NCBI GenBank assembly: GCA_004296885.1
Contig: SCVN01000023.1
Location: 513,391-577,390, forward strand
DNA length: 64,000 nucleotides
Source: Nitrospirota bacterium
GTDB lineage: Bacteria; Nitrospirota; Nitrospiria; Nitrospirales; Nitrospiraceae
Reading direction: 5' to 3'
In this document: positions 19,337 through 28,300 of the stretch, in pieces
Layout of the letters: the number at the start of each line of letters is the position of its first letter
Numbering within the stretch: position 1 is the first letter of the stretch
Translations under genes and position numbers: made by a program
The notes under the pieces: generated by a model
Databases searched by the model: none
What the model was told of the DNA's origin: nothing
The model's input: only the letters and a program-made list of their open reading frames with translations

Positions 19337-19777
19337 CTAGCCGATCGCAACCGACTTCCCCTTGAGATCCTGGGTCTTCCCGCTGGCGTGGCGCTTCTCG
19401 ATGCGCCATTCGGTGGGCGTGATTTGCAGCAGATGCCCTTTTACCGTCAACAATTCCCCCTGCGTGAACCGCACGCGCCCGGCATCTCCCAGCTCAACCT
19501 GCAGCACCACTTTCCCCGTCTCGGTGTTCTTGATCAAGAGACTGGTCGGCGTGCGGCTAAGCTCATGCGCGCGCCGTTCGTTGAACGCCAACGTACTGTC
19601 CACAACCTTGACGATCAGCCGGCTCATCTCATCGTACAGCACACAGCTGACCCGCAGCGGCCCGACCGGCTTTGGCAGCGACACTTCGATCTGCGGAATA
19701 TTTTCGATTTCCACTGTGCCATCGCAGTTGCGATACAAATTGGACCCGATTTCTATGTCCACTCTATCCTCTCGCAT
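19337..19777 (-). CDS. Conserved-looking protein of unknown function
   Basis: About 146 residues, beta-rich and without cysteine pairs or membrane segments apart from one cysteine near the N-terminus (YRNCDGT). It reads like a right-handed beta or lectin-like fold (VEIENIPQIEVSL, LLIKNTETGKVVLQVEL), but I recognise no family. The first ATG (19798) lies inside the heptamer repeat R2, so I start at ATG 19777; GTG 19762, with GAGAGG upstream, is an equally good choice. Confidence 0.55.
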   Translation of the reverse strand: MREDRVDIEIGSNLYRNCDGTVEIENIPQIEVSLPKPVGPLRVSCVLYDEMSRLIVKVVDSTLAFNERRAHELSRTPTSLLIKNTETGKVVLQVELGDAGRVRFTQGELLTVKGHLLQITPTEWRIEKRHASGKTQDLKGKSVAIG

Positions 19778-19784
19778 CTCAATC

Positions 19785-19852
19785 AAGCCGTCAGCCATCA
19801 GCTTTCAGCACGGAACGATCCGGCCTCAACTGAGGGCGGATCGCTGACGGTT
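19785..19852. repeat. Heptamer-array palindrome R2
   Basis: CAGCCAT and CAGCTTT are consecutive 7-mers on the left, preceded by AAGCCGT; a weaker right arm reads GGATCGCTGACGG. It occupies the space between two minus-strand genes and reaches into the first ATG of the 19337 frame. Confidence 0.5.
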
Positions 19853-19857
19853 CCTGG

Positions 19858-20070
19858 TTATGATCTCTTGATCCGATCCAGAATCAGCGCCACGCACCCG
19901 CCCAGCAACCCTCCGCCCACCACCGCGGTAAGGAGTTCGACCAGCTTCACCTCCCACAAAGAGCCCTGGGCTTGCACGACTTCCCGGATGCCGCCTTGAA
20001 GCATGATCACCGACAATGCCATGGCCGAACCGATCAGAAACCACCAGGCGAACATCTTGACGACTTCCAT
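19858..20070 (-). CDS. Small two-helix membrane protein
   Basis: A 70-residue protein with two hydrophobic helices (MFAWWFLIGSAMALSVIML, about 6-24, and ELLTAVVGGGLLGGCVALIL, about 45-64) joined by a polar loop, and a basic C-terminus (DRIKRS). AAGGAGAG precedes ATG 20070 by 7 nt. The frame is open far upstream, where it only shadows the yifB gene. Function is unknown. It lies 14 nt after the yifB stop on the same strand. Confidence 0.6.
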   Translation of the reverse strand: MEVVKMFAWWFLIGSAMALSVIMLQGGIREVVQAQGSLWEVKLVELLTAVVGGGLLGGCVALILDRIKRS

Positions 20071-20084
20071 GGCGCGGCTCTCCT

Positions 20085-21617
20085 TTACGACCAGTCGCTT
20101 CCGCGTCGGTCCAGACTGCGGTACTGAATCGCCTCCGCCAAATGGGAGGCCTGGATCCGATCCGACCCGGCCAGGTCGGCGATCGTCCGCGCTACGCGCA
20201 GAATGCGCCCGTAGGCCCGGGCGGACAGGCCGAGCGTCCCGATGGCCCGTTCCAGCAGCTCCCGGTCGCCCGTATCCAGCGCGCAGTATTTCTTCAAATG
20301 ACGGGGCTTGAGCTGGGCGTTGCTGAAGATCGTTTCCTTCCGGTAGCGGAGCGCCTGTCGCTTCCGGGCTTCCGCCACCCGCTCCCTGATCGTTGCGGAC
20401 GGTTCCCTGGTTCCGTCCCGTCCCAACTCGCGGACCGGGACCGAGGGAACCATCACCTGAATGTCCAGCCGGTCCATCAGTGGCCCGGACAGACGGGTTC
20501 GGTACATCCTGATCTGGTTCGGGGCACATCGGCACTCCTTGGTTGAGTCTCCGTAATAGCCGCAAGGACAGGGATTCATCGCCGCCACCAGCATGACGCG
20601 CGCCGGATATCGCAGCGATCCGCTGACCCTCGTGAGGGCCACGGTACCGTCTTCGAGGGGCTGCCGCAACCCCTCCAGCACATGCCGCTTGAACAAGGGG
20701 ATCTCGTCCAGAAACAAGACCCCGTGATGGGCCAAGGACACTTCGCCCGGACGGGGCACGGCGCCCCCGCCCACAAGCCCGGCGTCGGAAATGCTGTGAT
20801 GCGGAGCCCGGAAGGGCCGGGTCGTCACCAGCGGATGCCCCGCGCCCAGCAACCCCGCCACGCTATGCACACGCGTGGTCTCGATGGCCTCTTCCGGCTC
20901 CATCGCCGGCAGGATGCCCGGCAGGCGCCGCGCCAACATCGTCTTGCCGGAGCCGGGAGGCCCGACCATCAGGACATTGTGTCCGCCCGCCGCCGCAATC
21001 TCCAGCGCCCGCTTTGCGTGCTCCTGCCCGACGACCTCCGCAAAGTCATCCTCCGACAGGACCGGTTCAGCCAGCAGGGCCTGACGGTCCACTTCGACCG
21101 GAGGGATGACCGAGCGGCCGCTCAGAAACTCCACGGCTTCGGGCAAGGTCCGAACCGGATGGGCCGCCACCCCCTCGACAACCGCGGCCTCCGTCGCGTT
21201 CGCCTCCGGCAGCACCAACTGGTGGGTCCGCCGGAACGCCAAGCCGATCGAGAGGGCCCCGACCACGGGCTTAATGCGGCCATCCAGCGACAGTTCCCCG
21301 ACCAACACCCGATCGCGCAACGCCTCCGGTGGAAGCACCTCTTCCGCGACGAGAATGCCCAGGGCGATCGGTAGGTCCAGGCCGGACCCTTCTTTTTTCA
21401 ACCCGGCCGGCGCCAGATTGACCGTGATCTTTTTGACCGGAAACGAGAAACCGGAATTCTTGAGCGCCGCGCGGACCCGGTCACGGCTCTCGCGCACGGT
21501 GGCATCCGGCAACCCCACCACCGCAAACTGCGGCAGGCCGCCTCCGATATCCACCTCGACCTCCACCGGATGCGCATCCAGTCCGACCAACGCTGCGCTG
21601 AGAACCTTGGCCAACAT
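20085..21617 (-). CDS. comM: YifB/ComM family Mg-chelatase-like AAA+ ATPase
   Basis: A 510-residue ATPase related to ComM, a branch-migration helicase needed for natural transformation in Haemophilus and Vibrio. The N-terminal ChlI/Lon-protease-like domain (about 1-175) is followed by Walker A GPPGSGKTM (219-227), Walker B with HHGVLFLDEIP, an arginine-rich sensor region and the C-terminal Mg-chelatase domain. A four-cysteine zinc site is visible (NPCPCGYYGD...CRCAP). I chose ATG 21617 (MLAKVLSAALVGLDA), the conserved N-terminus; the 23 residues upstream have no family counterpart. Confidence 0.93.
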   Translation of the reverse strand: MLAKVLSAALVGLDAHPVEVEVDIGGGLPQFAVVGLPDATVRESRDRVRAALKNSGFSFPVKKITVNLAPAGLKKEGSGLDLPIALGILVAEEVLPPEALRDRVLVGELSLDGRIKPVVGALSIGLAFRRTHQLVLPEANATEAAVVEGVAAHPVRTLPEAVEFLSGRSVIPPVEVDRQALLAEPVLSEDDFAEVVGQEHAKRALEIAAAGGHNVLMVGPPGSGKTMLARRLPGILPAMEPEEAIETTRVHSVAGLLGAGHPLVTTRPFRAPHHSISDAGLVGGGAVPRPGEVSLAHHGVLFLDEIPLFKRHVLEGLRQPLEDGTVALTRVSGSLRYPARVMLVAAMNPCPCGYYGDSTKECRCAPNQIRMYRTRLSGPLMDRLDIQVMVPSVPVRELGRDGTREPSATIRERVAEARKRQALRYRKETIFSNAQLKPRHLKKYCALDTGDRELLERAIGTLGLSARAYGRILRVARTIADLAGSDRIQASHLAEAIQYRSLDRRGSDWS

Positions 21618-21739
21618 ACGATTGCCTTGCGGCGAGGCGACGGATCGAGGCTTCGCGATTATAGGCCTGCCCCACGGACATTTCAATTGGACTTTTCAAT
21701 CACAGCAGGCGGGCCGACGCACAACCGAACGCCCCCGTG

Positions 21740-21745
21740 TATAAT
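21740..21745 (+). promoter_or_regulatory. -10 element of a possible leaderless transcript
   Basis: A perfect TATAAT sits 6 nt before ATG 21752, so the expected transcription start falls on or next to the start codon. No recognisable -35 was found at 16-18 nt. Confidence 0.4.
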
Positions 21746-21751
21746 ACAGCT

Positions 21752-22372
21752 ATGCGCCGCTCGATCGTCCACGGCTTCGTTGTTCTCTCATTGCTTCTGG
21801 GCCTTGCGTTGACGGATCCGCCGGCTTCCTCCGCCCTTGCACAGGAACCGCCGACGACTCCTCGAAGCCAGGGCCGCGCCTCTGCCGCGCAGGTCGGAAC
21901 GGTCATGGCCCTGCTGGCGACCTTTCAGGACGCCGGCGCCCTTCCCCCGGAATCCAGCTCCGAGGCCAACCGACTCATCAAAGCCCTCATTCAGTTTCAG
22001 GCGGCGTTCATGAAAAGCGGAGACTCTAGCGTCTCGGACGTCTTGCTCCAGGCCCTCTCGGCAAAGTTCGGCAGCGATGCACCGGCGGCGGCTCGGGCCT
22101 TTCGGACCGACGGGTGGACCTCCGAATCCTTGGAAGCGTTGGTGGACTATGTGACCGGCAGCCCCCCCTGGGAAAAGGGATCGTTTGAACAGGGCCTGCG
22201 CGCGTATAATGTGGGGCGGCAGGATTTTGAGTTGCTGGCGCGCGTTTTCGTCGCCGCCCGCCTGGACCTGCAACGCCGGGGACAGGACCTGCATCAGGTC
22301 TATCGAGCCAGGAGACTGGAAATGCCTGGCGGGCGAACCGTCCCCAAGAAGAGCACTCCCGCCATCGAATGA
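21752..22372 (+). CDS. Exported protein of unknown function
   Basis: 206 residues with a signal peptide (MRRSIVHGFVVLSLLLGLAL...ALA), then a helical, Ala-rich domain of no known family (NRLIKALIQFQAAFMKSGDSSVSDVL, YVTGSPPWEKGSFEQGLRAYNVG) and a basic tail. No ribosome site precedes ATG 21752, and a perfect -10 lies 6 nt upstream, which suggests a leaderless mRNA. GTG 21737 is in frame but would overlap that -10. Confidence 0.6.
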   Translation: MRRSIVHGFVVLSLLLGLALTDPPASSALAQEPPTTPRSQGRASAAQVGTVMALLATFQDAGALPPESSSEANRLIKALIQFQAAFMKSGDSSVSDVLLQALSAKFGSDAPAAARAFRTDGWTSESLEALVDYVTGSPPWEKGSFEQGLRAYNVGRQDFELLARVFVAARLDLQRRGQDLHQVYRARRLEMPGGRTVPKKSTPAIE

Positions 22373-22423
22373 ACGCAACCGGACAGGCAGCGATCGACCC
22401 ATCACTAACGGAGGAGGCGGAGC

Positions 22424-22660
22424 ATGGCGACAAAAGCCTACATCCTGATCAAGGTTAAGGCCGGCAAGACCAAGGAGGTCATCAAGCAGCTCAAAAAGAT
22501 CCCTGGCCTCGAGCAGGCGCACCCCTGCTTCGGCCAGCCGGACATCTTCAGCTTCGTCAATGTCGCCGACGAGAAAGCCCTGTCCGACGTGGTGATCACG
22601 AAAATCCACACGATCGAGGGCGTGGAGGAGACCGACACGCATATTGTCGCGGAAACCTAA
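22424..22660 (+). CDS. Stand-alone Lrp/AsnC ligand-binding (RAM) domain protein
   Basis: A 78-residue protein that consists only of the small-molecule-binding alpha/beta sandwich of Lrp/AsnC regulators (MATKAYILIKVKAGKTKEV...), without a DNA-binding helix-turn-helix. Such proteins can bind amino acids or partner full-length Lrp proteins. The GFG-type ligand loop is replaced by CFGQPDIFSFV. GGAGGAGGCGGAGC precedes the ATG. Confidence 0.82.
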   Translation: MATKAYILIKVKAGKTKEVIKQLKKIPGLEQAHPCFGQPDIFSFVNVADEKALSDVVITKIHTIEGVEETDTHIVAET

Positions 22661-22709
22661 CCGGCAAAGACCACCTGCGCAACCGGCGGCAGTCAACGAC
22701 AACAAGGGT

Positions 22710-22744
22710 GTGGGAGAGGCGGGGGTCTCGGGGCTCCCTCCCAC
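22710..22744 (+). terminator. Hairpin after the RAM-domain gene
   Basis: GTGGGAG and CTCCCAC form a 7-bp stem, extended by wobble pairs, with a G-rich loop, about 50 nt after the stop. There is no T-run. Confidence 0.4.
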
Positions 22745-22749
22745 GCTCA

Positions 22750-22779
22750 TTGACAAGCCGGCGGGGCCGTCGCTATAGT
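22750..22779 (+). promoter_or_regulatory. Sigma-70 promoter for the DLH-like gene
   Basis: A perfect TTGACA (22750-22755), 18 nt, TATAGT (22774-22779), 66 nt ahead of ATG 22846. Confidence 0.6.
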
Positions 22780-22845
22780 ACGCCCCGCTCGCCGCAACCA
22801 AGGCCACCACGCGATTCTTCACCGCCCATCGAACCAAGGAGCACC

Positions 22846-23637
22846 ATGCCCGAACGGCTTCCTCGTTTCACGAAAGACCAAATCGGCACAAGCGCCGTAC
22901 GCTTCCCGAGCGGCGTTCCGATGCCCTCCATGACCGATGCCGCCGTGGACCCCTACGCCAAGACCAGGGTCTCCAAAGAAGTCTTGGTGGAAGGGTTGCT
23001 GTTCGGCCCGCAGGAGAAGGGGCCGTTCCCCGGCATGGTCCTGTTGCACGAAGCCTGGGGGCTCACGGCCCAGATCAAGAACCTCGGCAGCCGGCTGGCC
23101 CAGGAAGGCTATGTGGTGCTGATCCCCAACCTCTATTCCCGGCAAGGCGGCATGGTCACGGCCAACGAGGAAATTGCGAACGCCCTGGCCGCCCGCGTCA
23201 AAGAGACGGACCTGTTGCAGGACATCTCCTCATGTTGTGAATTTCTCAATACCCGCGACCACGTCATGCGCAACATTCATGGCGTCATCGGATTCGGCCT
23301 GGGCGGAGCGCTGGCCATGCGGTTTGCCTGCCAACGCAAGCGCCTCCGCGCCGCCGTAGCCTTCTACGCTACACCGCCAACTCCACCGACGGTCCTGAAC
23401 GATCTGGTCTGCCCGCTCCTCTACCATCAGGCAGGAGCCGATACCCGGGTGCCGGCCGACTCGGCGGAACAGCTTCGCCAGACGGCCAAGACGACAGGCA
23501 AACAGGTAGAGATCCGCACTTACGCCGGGACTCCCCATGCCTTCATGAACGAAGCGAAGCCGGACAGCTATCGGCCGGAAGCAGCGAATGAGGCCTGGGA
23601 AGCGACCATTCAATTCCTCAGTCAACACCTAAAATAA
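22846..23637 (+). CDS. Dienelactone-hydrolase-like alpha/beta hydrolase lacking the nucleophile
   Basis: A 263-residue protein of the dienelactone hydrolase (DLH) family: oxyanion region LHEAWGL (Glu69), nucleophile-elbow segment GVIGFGLGGAL, acid Asp199 (AGADTRVP) and His231 (TPHAF). In typical DLH the elbow reads G-x-C-x-G-G; here the cysteine position is Gly151, so the standard nucleophile is absent while Asp and His remain. It may be a non-hydrolytic binder or use other chemistry. AAGGAG precedes ATG 22846, and a strong promoter lies upstream. Confidence 0.8.
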   Translation: MPERLPRFTKDQIGTSAVRFPSGVPMPSMTDAAVDPYAKTRVSKEVLVEGLLFGPQEKGPFPGMVLLHEAWGLTAQIKNLGSRLAQEGYVVLIPNLYSRQGGMVTANEEIANALAARVKETDLLQDISSCCEFLNTRDHVMRNIHGVIGFGLGGALAMRFACQRKRLRAAVAFYATPPTPPTVLNDLVCPLLYHQAGADTRVPADSAEQLRQTAKTTGKQVEIRTYAGTPHAFMNEAKPDSYRPEAANEAWEATIQFLSQHLK

Positions 23638-23640
23638 ACA

Positions 23641-24855
23641 GTGCAAGCCATCGCAAGACTAAACGTATTCAACCATCGACAAGACTGGATTGCCCGCGCC
23701 CTACTGGTGGGCGCCATCATCCTTTCAGCCTGGGTTATCCCCTCCCATCCAGCTCATGCCGACGGCCCGGCTGATCAACCTGACTTCGCCTCCATCGTGA
23801 AAGCGCACCAACAAGGCCTGGCCTCCCTCGCTTCCGATGCCCAGGCCCAGACCCTCTTTGCATCCAGCCTGGGGGCGGCCTTGAACCTCAAAGATGGCCC
23901 CCCGACCGGCAAGCCTGGAGCCAGAAGCCAGCCGCAATCCGACCGGAGCGACCGCGTTGCAGGACAGGCGGAGGGGTCACCTCAAACAGAATGGGGCAAC
24001 TTCTCCCTTCGGCTCACCGCCGAGCTGGCCGCCTGGAACCTGGCCGTCGGCCTGAGAGAGGCGGCCGACAAGGGAGACCAGGCACTCCAGACGTTGGTCC
24101 GGGCTAACGGCATGCAACACAGTTGGCTCACGGGAACCAACCAGCAACGTGAACGCCTGCGCCGAGCGTTTCTCCTGGCCGAAACCCTGACCGCCTTCGC
24201 CCCGACCGGTCAGCCCACTGGCGAGGGAACGGGGAGCCTCGACTATGCGGCAGACCTCGACCGCGCCATGCCCCTCACAGGCGCCGACAATTCGTGGTTG
24301 ACTCTGGCCGAACGGACCGGGGCGACCGGCCTCAGACAACGCCTGCGCTCCGGCGCGCCGTCGTCGTCCAGCGAACCGGATATGGACCGTCTGGCGCAGA
24401 CCTACTTCGAGACAAGACTGAAACCGGTATTCGTCGCGCAGGTGATCGCGCTGGCCTTGCGGGCGGAAGCGGAAGCGGAGCGGAACAGCCGAGAGGCCTG
24501 GCTCCAATTGCGGACCTGGCGGGATCGTCAGCGGGAAAGCAAAGGGTTGGCGCGCCTGTGCGGGACTTGGCAATGGACCATTCACAACCACCAGAACCAC
24601 CAGGACCACAAGATGGTGATGGTGTTCGCCCCGCCGCCAGAGACGCAGCAAGCCGCTTCGGCCCAGGGGATGAAGCCGGCCAAGATCGTCGTCCTGGGGG
24701 AAGGCGTCTATCTGCGCTGGGAATCAGCGGGAGGATATCAGGAAGACAGCCTGCTCTTCACCAGCGAAGGGCAACGACTGGAGGGCAGCTTCGTCAACTC
24801 GGCCGGAGCCTGGGGATCGATCACGGGCAAACGCGTGGCCGCCTGCAAGAATTGA
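23641..24855 (+). CDS. Exported protein of unknown function
   Basis: 404 residues starting at GTG, three bases after the DLH-like stop, without a clear ribosome site, so translation may be coupled. There is a hydrophobic signal segment at about residues 20-40 (ARALLVGAIILSAWVIPSHPAHA). The middle is helical, Gln/Ala-rich and of no known family. The C-terminal 100 residues form a beta-rich, lipocalin- or Ig-like piece (LCGTWQWTIHNHQNHQDHKM...GSFVNSAGAWGSITGKR). The C-terminus reaches into repeat R3. Confidence 0.55.
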   Translation: MQAIARLNVFNHRQDWIARALLVGAIILSAWVIPSHPAHADGPADQPDFASIVKAHQQGLASLASDAQAQTLFASSLGAALNLKDGPPTGKPGARSQPQSDRSDRVAGQAEGSPQTEWGNFSLRLTAELAAWNLAVGLREAADKGDQALQTLVRANGMQHSWLTGTNQQRERLRRAFLLAETLTAFAPTGQPTGEGTGSLDYAADLDRAMPLTGADNSWLTLAERTGATGLRQRLRSGAPSSSSEPDMDRLAQTYFETRLKPVFVAQVIALALRAEAEAERNSREAWLQLRTWRDRQRESKGLARLCGTWQWTIHNHQNHQDHKMVMVFAPPPETQQAASAQGMKPAKIVVLGEGVYLRWESAGGYQEDSLLFTSEGQRLEGSFVNSAGAWGSITGKRVAACKN

Positions 24856-24962
24856 CGATTGAGTGATTGAAGATTGATGATTGAAAGAACACGATTCGTC
24901 GATTCCTCTTCCGACAACGATTCGCTCATCAACCATCATCAATTCCGTTCAATCATTAATCC
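24850..24962. repeat. Heptamer-array palindrome R3
   Basis: The left arm carries repeated ATTGAnn units (ATTGACG, ATTGAGTG, ATTGAAG, ATTGATG, ATTGAAA). The right arm is the complement (ATCAACC, ATCATCA, ATTCCGTTCA, ATCATTA). It lies between convergent genes and supplies the last codons of both. Confidence 0.6.
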
Positions 24963-25367
24963 TTCTTGATAGCCCCCCCACGCCAAACATCCCCATCCCG
25001 CGATGAAACAGACCCCGCCCACCGGCGTGATCGCGCCCAGCCATCGAAGGCCGCTCAAGGCCAGCGCATAGAGACTGCCGGAAAAGAGCAGGATGCCGGC
25101 GAGAAACAGCCAGCCCGCGAGACGCAAGCACCTCCATCCAGCCTGCGCCTCCGGCCCCCTTCGCTCGAGCAGCATCCCGGTCAGCAGAAGCGTCAGCGCA
25201 TGGTACATCTGATAGCGGACTGCGGTTTCGAAGACCGCTTGCATCTCCGTCGGCAGGACCGCCTTGAGGGCATGGGCGCCGAACGCACCGGCCGCGACCC
25301 CCAAGGCTCCCAGCGCCGCCCCCAGCAGCAAGAAATTCGACGGTTGCCCCATGTCCATGCGTTCCAT
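24939..25367 (-). CDS. DUF423 family membrane protein
   Basis: A 142-residue inner-membrane protein of the DUF423/YgdD family with four hydrophobic helices. The family signature GAFGAHALK is near residue 30 and YQMYHALTLLL near 55. GGAGGG precedes ATG 25367. The function of the family is unknown. The last seven codons lie inside repeat R3. It follows the histidine kinase gene by 14 nt and is probably co-transcribed with it. Confidence 0.85.
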   Translation of the reverse strand: MERMDMGQPSNFLLLGAALGALGVAAGAFGAHALKAVLPTEMQAVFETAVRYQMYHALTLLLTGMLLERRGPEAQAGWRCLRLAGWLFLAGILLFSGSLYALALSGLRWLGAITPVGGVCFIAGWGCLAWGGYQEGLMIERN

Positions 25368-25381
25368 CGGCCCTCCTTCCG

Positions 25382-28300
25382 TCAGCCCTGCACCTGTCGG
25401 CCCTCCTCTATAACCACGCGATACAAAACCTGGCTGAATGCGACGAGTGTATAGGGCTTCGCCACCATCCCGCAAAATCCGTAACGACGATAATCGGCCA
25501 TGACCGGATCGTTGGCATAGCCGCTGGAAACGACGGCCTTGACCTGAGGATCCATCTCCAACAGTTGCTCGAGCGTTTCCAGCCCGCCCATGCCGCCAGG
25601 AATTGTCAAATCCATGATGACCGCGTCGAACGGCCGGTCCTGCTCCTTGGCCTCCCGATACATCTGCAGCGCCTGGGCGCCGTCGCTCGCCTCCGCCGCT
25701 TCATAGCCGCATTGCGTCAGCATCTCGACGCCCACGGCGCGAATCACCGGCTCGTCGTCCATGATCAGCACCCGCCCCCGCCCTTGCATCACGAGATGTA
25801 CCCGCTCCTGGGGAGCCGGCGTGCCGGCCGACGAGGCCGGCAGGTAGATCGAGAAGCTCGTGCCCACGCCGAGCTGGGATTCCACCGTCAAATGTCCCTC
25901 ATGGTTCTTGACGATTGAGAACGAGGTGGATAGGCCCAGACCGCTGCCCACTTTCTTCGTCGTAAAATAGGGGTCAAAGATCTTGGTGAGAAACTGCGGC
26001 GCGATGCCCACGCCCTGATCCCGGATCGTGACCTTGACATAGCGTCCGTCCGGAAGCGGCGGTTGCCGGGCCACGGCAAAGCCGGCCAGCACCACATTTT
26101 CCCCCCGAATCGTCACGGTGCCTCCGTTGGGCATGGCTTGCTGCGCGTTGAGGACCAGGTTGTGCACCACCTGGCTCATCTGCCCCTCATCGATATCGAC
26201 AGCCCACAGATCCTGGGGAAACAGGCAATCGCACAGGACGTTGCTCCCGCGCAGCACGAAGTTCGCCCACTCCGGCAACAGCTCGCCGATCGCCGAGACC
26301 CGCTTGAGCGGCTGCCCCCCCTTGGAAAAAGTCAGGAGCTGTTGGGTCAGGCCGGTGGCCCGGAGCGTGGCGCTTTCCGCCTCGCTGAGCCGGCGGAACA
26401 GTTTGTCCTCCTGGTTCAGCCCCCGCTTGGCCAGGGAAAGATTCCCGAGGACCGCCGTGAGAATGTTGTTGAAGTCGTGGGCGATCCCGCCGGCCAGGAC
26501 TCCGATCGATTCCAGCTTCTTCACAACTAGCAGCTGCCGTTCGATTTTCGCCTGCTCGGTCACATCCCGAAACACGAGCACCACGCCGATGATCGTCCCG
26601 TCGTGCGCCCTGATGGGAGCGCCGCTGTCGGCCACGAGCCGTTCGGCCCCGTCCTTGGCGATGAGGAGCGCGTGGGCGCTCAACGCCACCACGTGGCCCC
26701 TCCGCAGAACCTGCTCGGCGGGACTGACACGGGGCTGGCGCGTCATCTCGTCCACGATATGAAAGACCCGGTTCAGCGGCTGTCCCTGCGCGTCCGCCTG
26801 GGTCCAGCCGGTCAGCGTCTCGGCGACGGCGTTGAGCAGCTGAACATATCCTTCCGCATCGGTGGCGATCACGCCGTCGCCGATCGAGCGGAGCGTCACG
26901 TCCAGCCGCTCCTTTTCGGCCGCCAAGGCACGCTCGGCCTCCTTGCGTTCGATGAATTGGCCGACCTGCCGTCCGACGGCCGTCATCATGGCCAGCAAAT
27001 TCTCGTCCGGTTGCCTGGGCGCCCGACTGAAGAACTCCAGGACTCCCAGCGTGTCCGTTCCCACCTGCACAGGAAATCCGAACGCGCCGTGCAACCCGGC
27101 GTCAGCCGCCGCCTGCTCGCGCGGGAAATTTCTGTCCTGCGCCACATCGGCAATCCAGGCCGCCTCGCCTCCGGCCCAGACTCGGCCCGGCAGACCCACC
27201 CCCCCCTCGAAGGTCCGGCGCCGACTCTCCTGCACAAACCCCGGACAGTTCGCCTCGAGGAGCGGGTGTTGCCAGCCATGCTCGAACCGAAGGTGCTGTC
27301 CGGCTTCATCTATCGTCCAGAGCAGCCCCACATCCCAGGCCAGGGTCCGGCAGATCGTCTCCAGCAGCTTCGGGGCGGCCTCCGGGAGAGAAGCGGACTC
27401 CGAGAGAATGCGGGTGACCGTATGCTCCGCCAGCATCTGCTTTTCCGCCTTCCGCCGCTCCTCGATCCCGCGGAAGACCAGCACCACCCCGATCATCCGC
27501 CCTGCCGCATCCCGGATCGGGGCCCCGCTGTCGTCGATGGGACATTCCGTCCCGTCCCGCGCCATCAAGATCGTATGGTTGGCCAGGCCCGCCACCATCC
27601 CTTCCCGCAGCACCTTGGTCACGGGGCTCTCCACCGTCTCGCGGCTGTTCTCATTGACGATCTTGAAAATCTCATCCAGGGGCCGGCCTTTCGCGTCCGA
27701 CTGTTGCCAGCCGGTCAGCGATTGCGCGATCTGGTTCATGAACAGGACCGTCCCATGACGATCAGTGGCGATCACGGCATCCCCGATGCTCCCGAGCGTG
27801 ATGGACAGCCACTCTTCCCGTTCCTGGGAATAGCCGTACAGGCCGGCCAGGGACCGCGCGGCCCAGAGCGTCAAGCCCAGCATGGGCAGCCACACGAGCA
27901 AGCCCAGCCCGCCCAGGCGCAGCAAGTCCATGCGGATCGGCGCCAGCACATCGCCCCGATTCATCCGCACGAGGACGCCCCACTTTACGCCGCCCCCGGC
28001 GTCCACGCCGTGCGTTCGCGCATAGCCCGTGATCACCTGGACATGCCGGCGCAGATGTTCTTCTTCGACATAGCCCGAGCGATCCGATTGGCTCAGCCTC
28101 GCCGAGGGCAACCCGAGTCGCAGCAGGTTGATCGGCTCCTTGAAGGCCTGTTCGGAATCCACAAAAGCCGCTCCGGATGCGGTGACAAACTGGTACTCCA
28201 GACGGCCGGAAAAGCCCGCGCGCATTTGGAACGTCCGCAAGGTCTGCGTGACAGCCTCTTCCAACTCCGCCAGCCCCACGAGGGCCGTGACTGCGCCGAG

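Noticed and set aside
20071..20565. N-terminal extension of the 70-residue membrane protein
   Set aside because: It shadows yifB; a good ribosome site and a typical membrane N-terminus occur at 20070.
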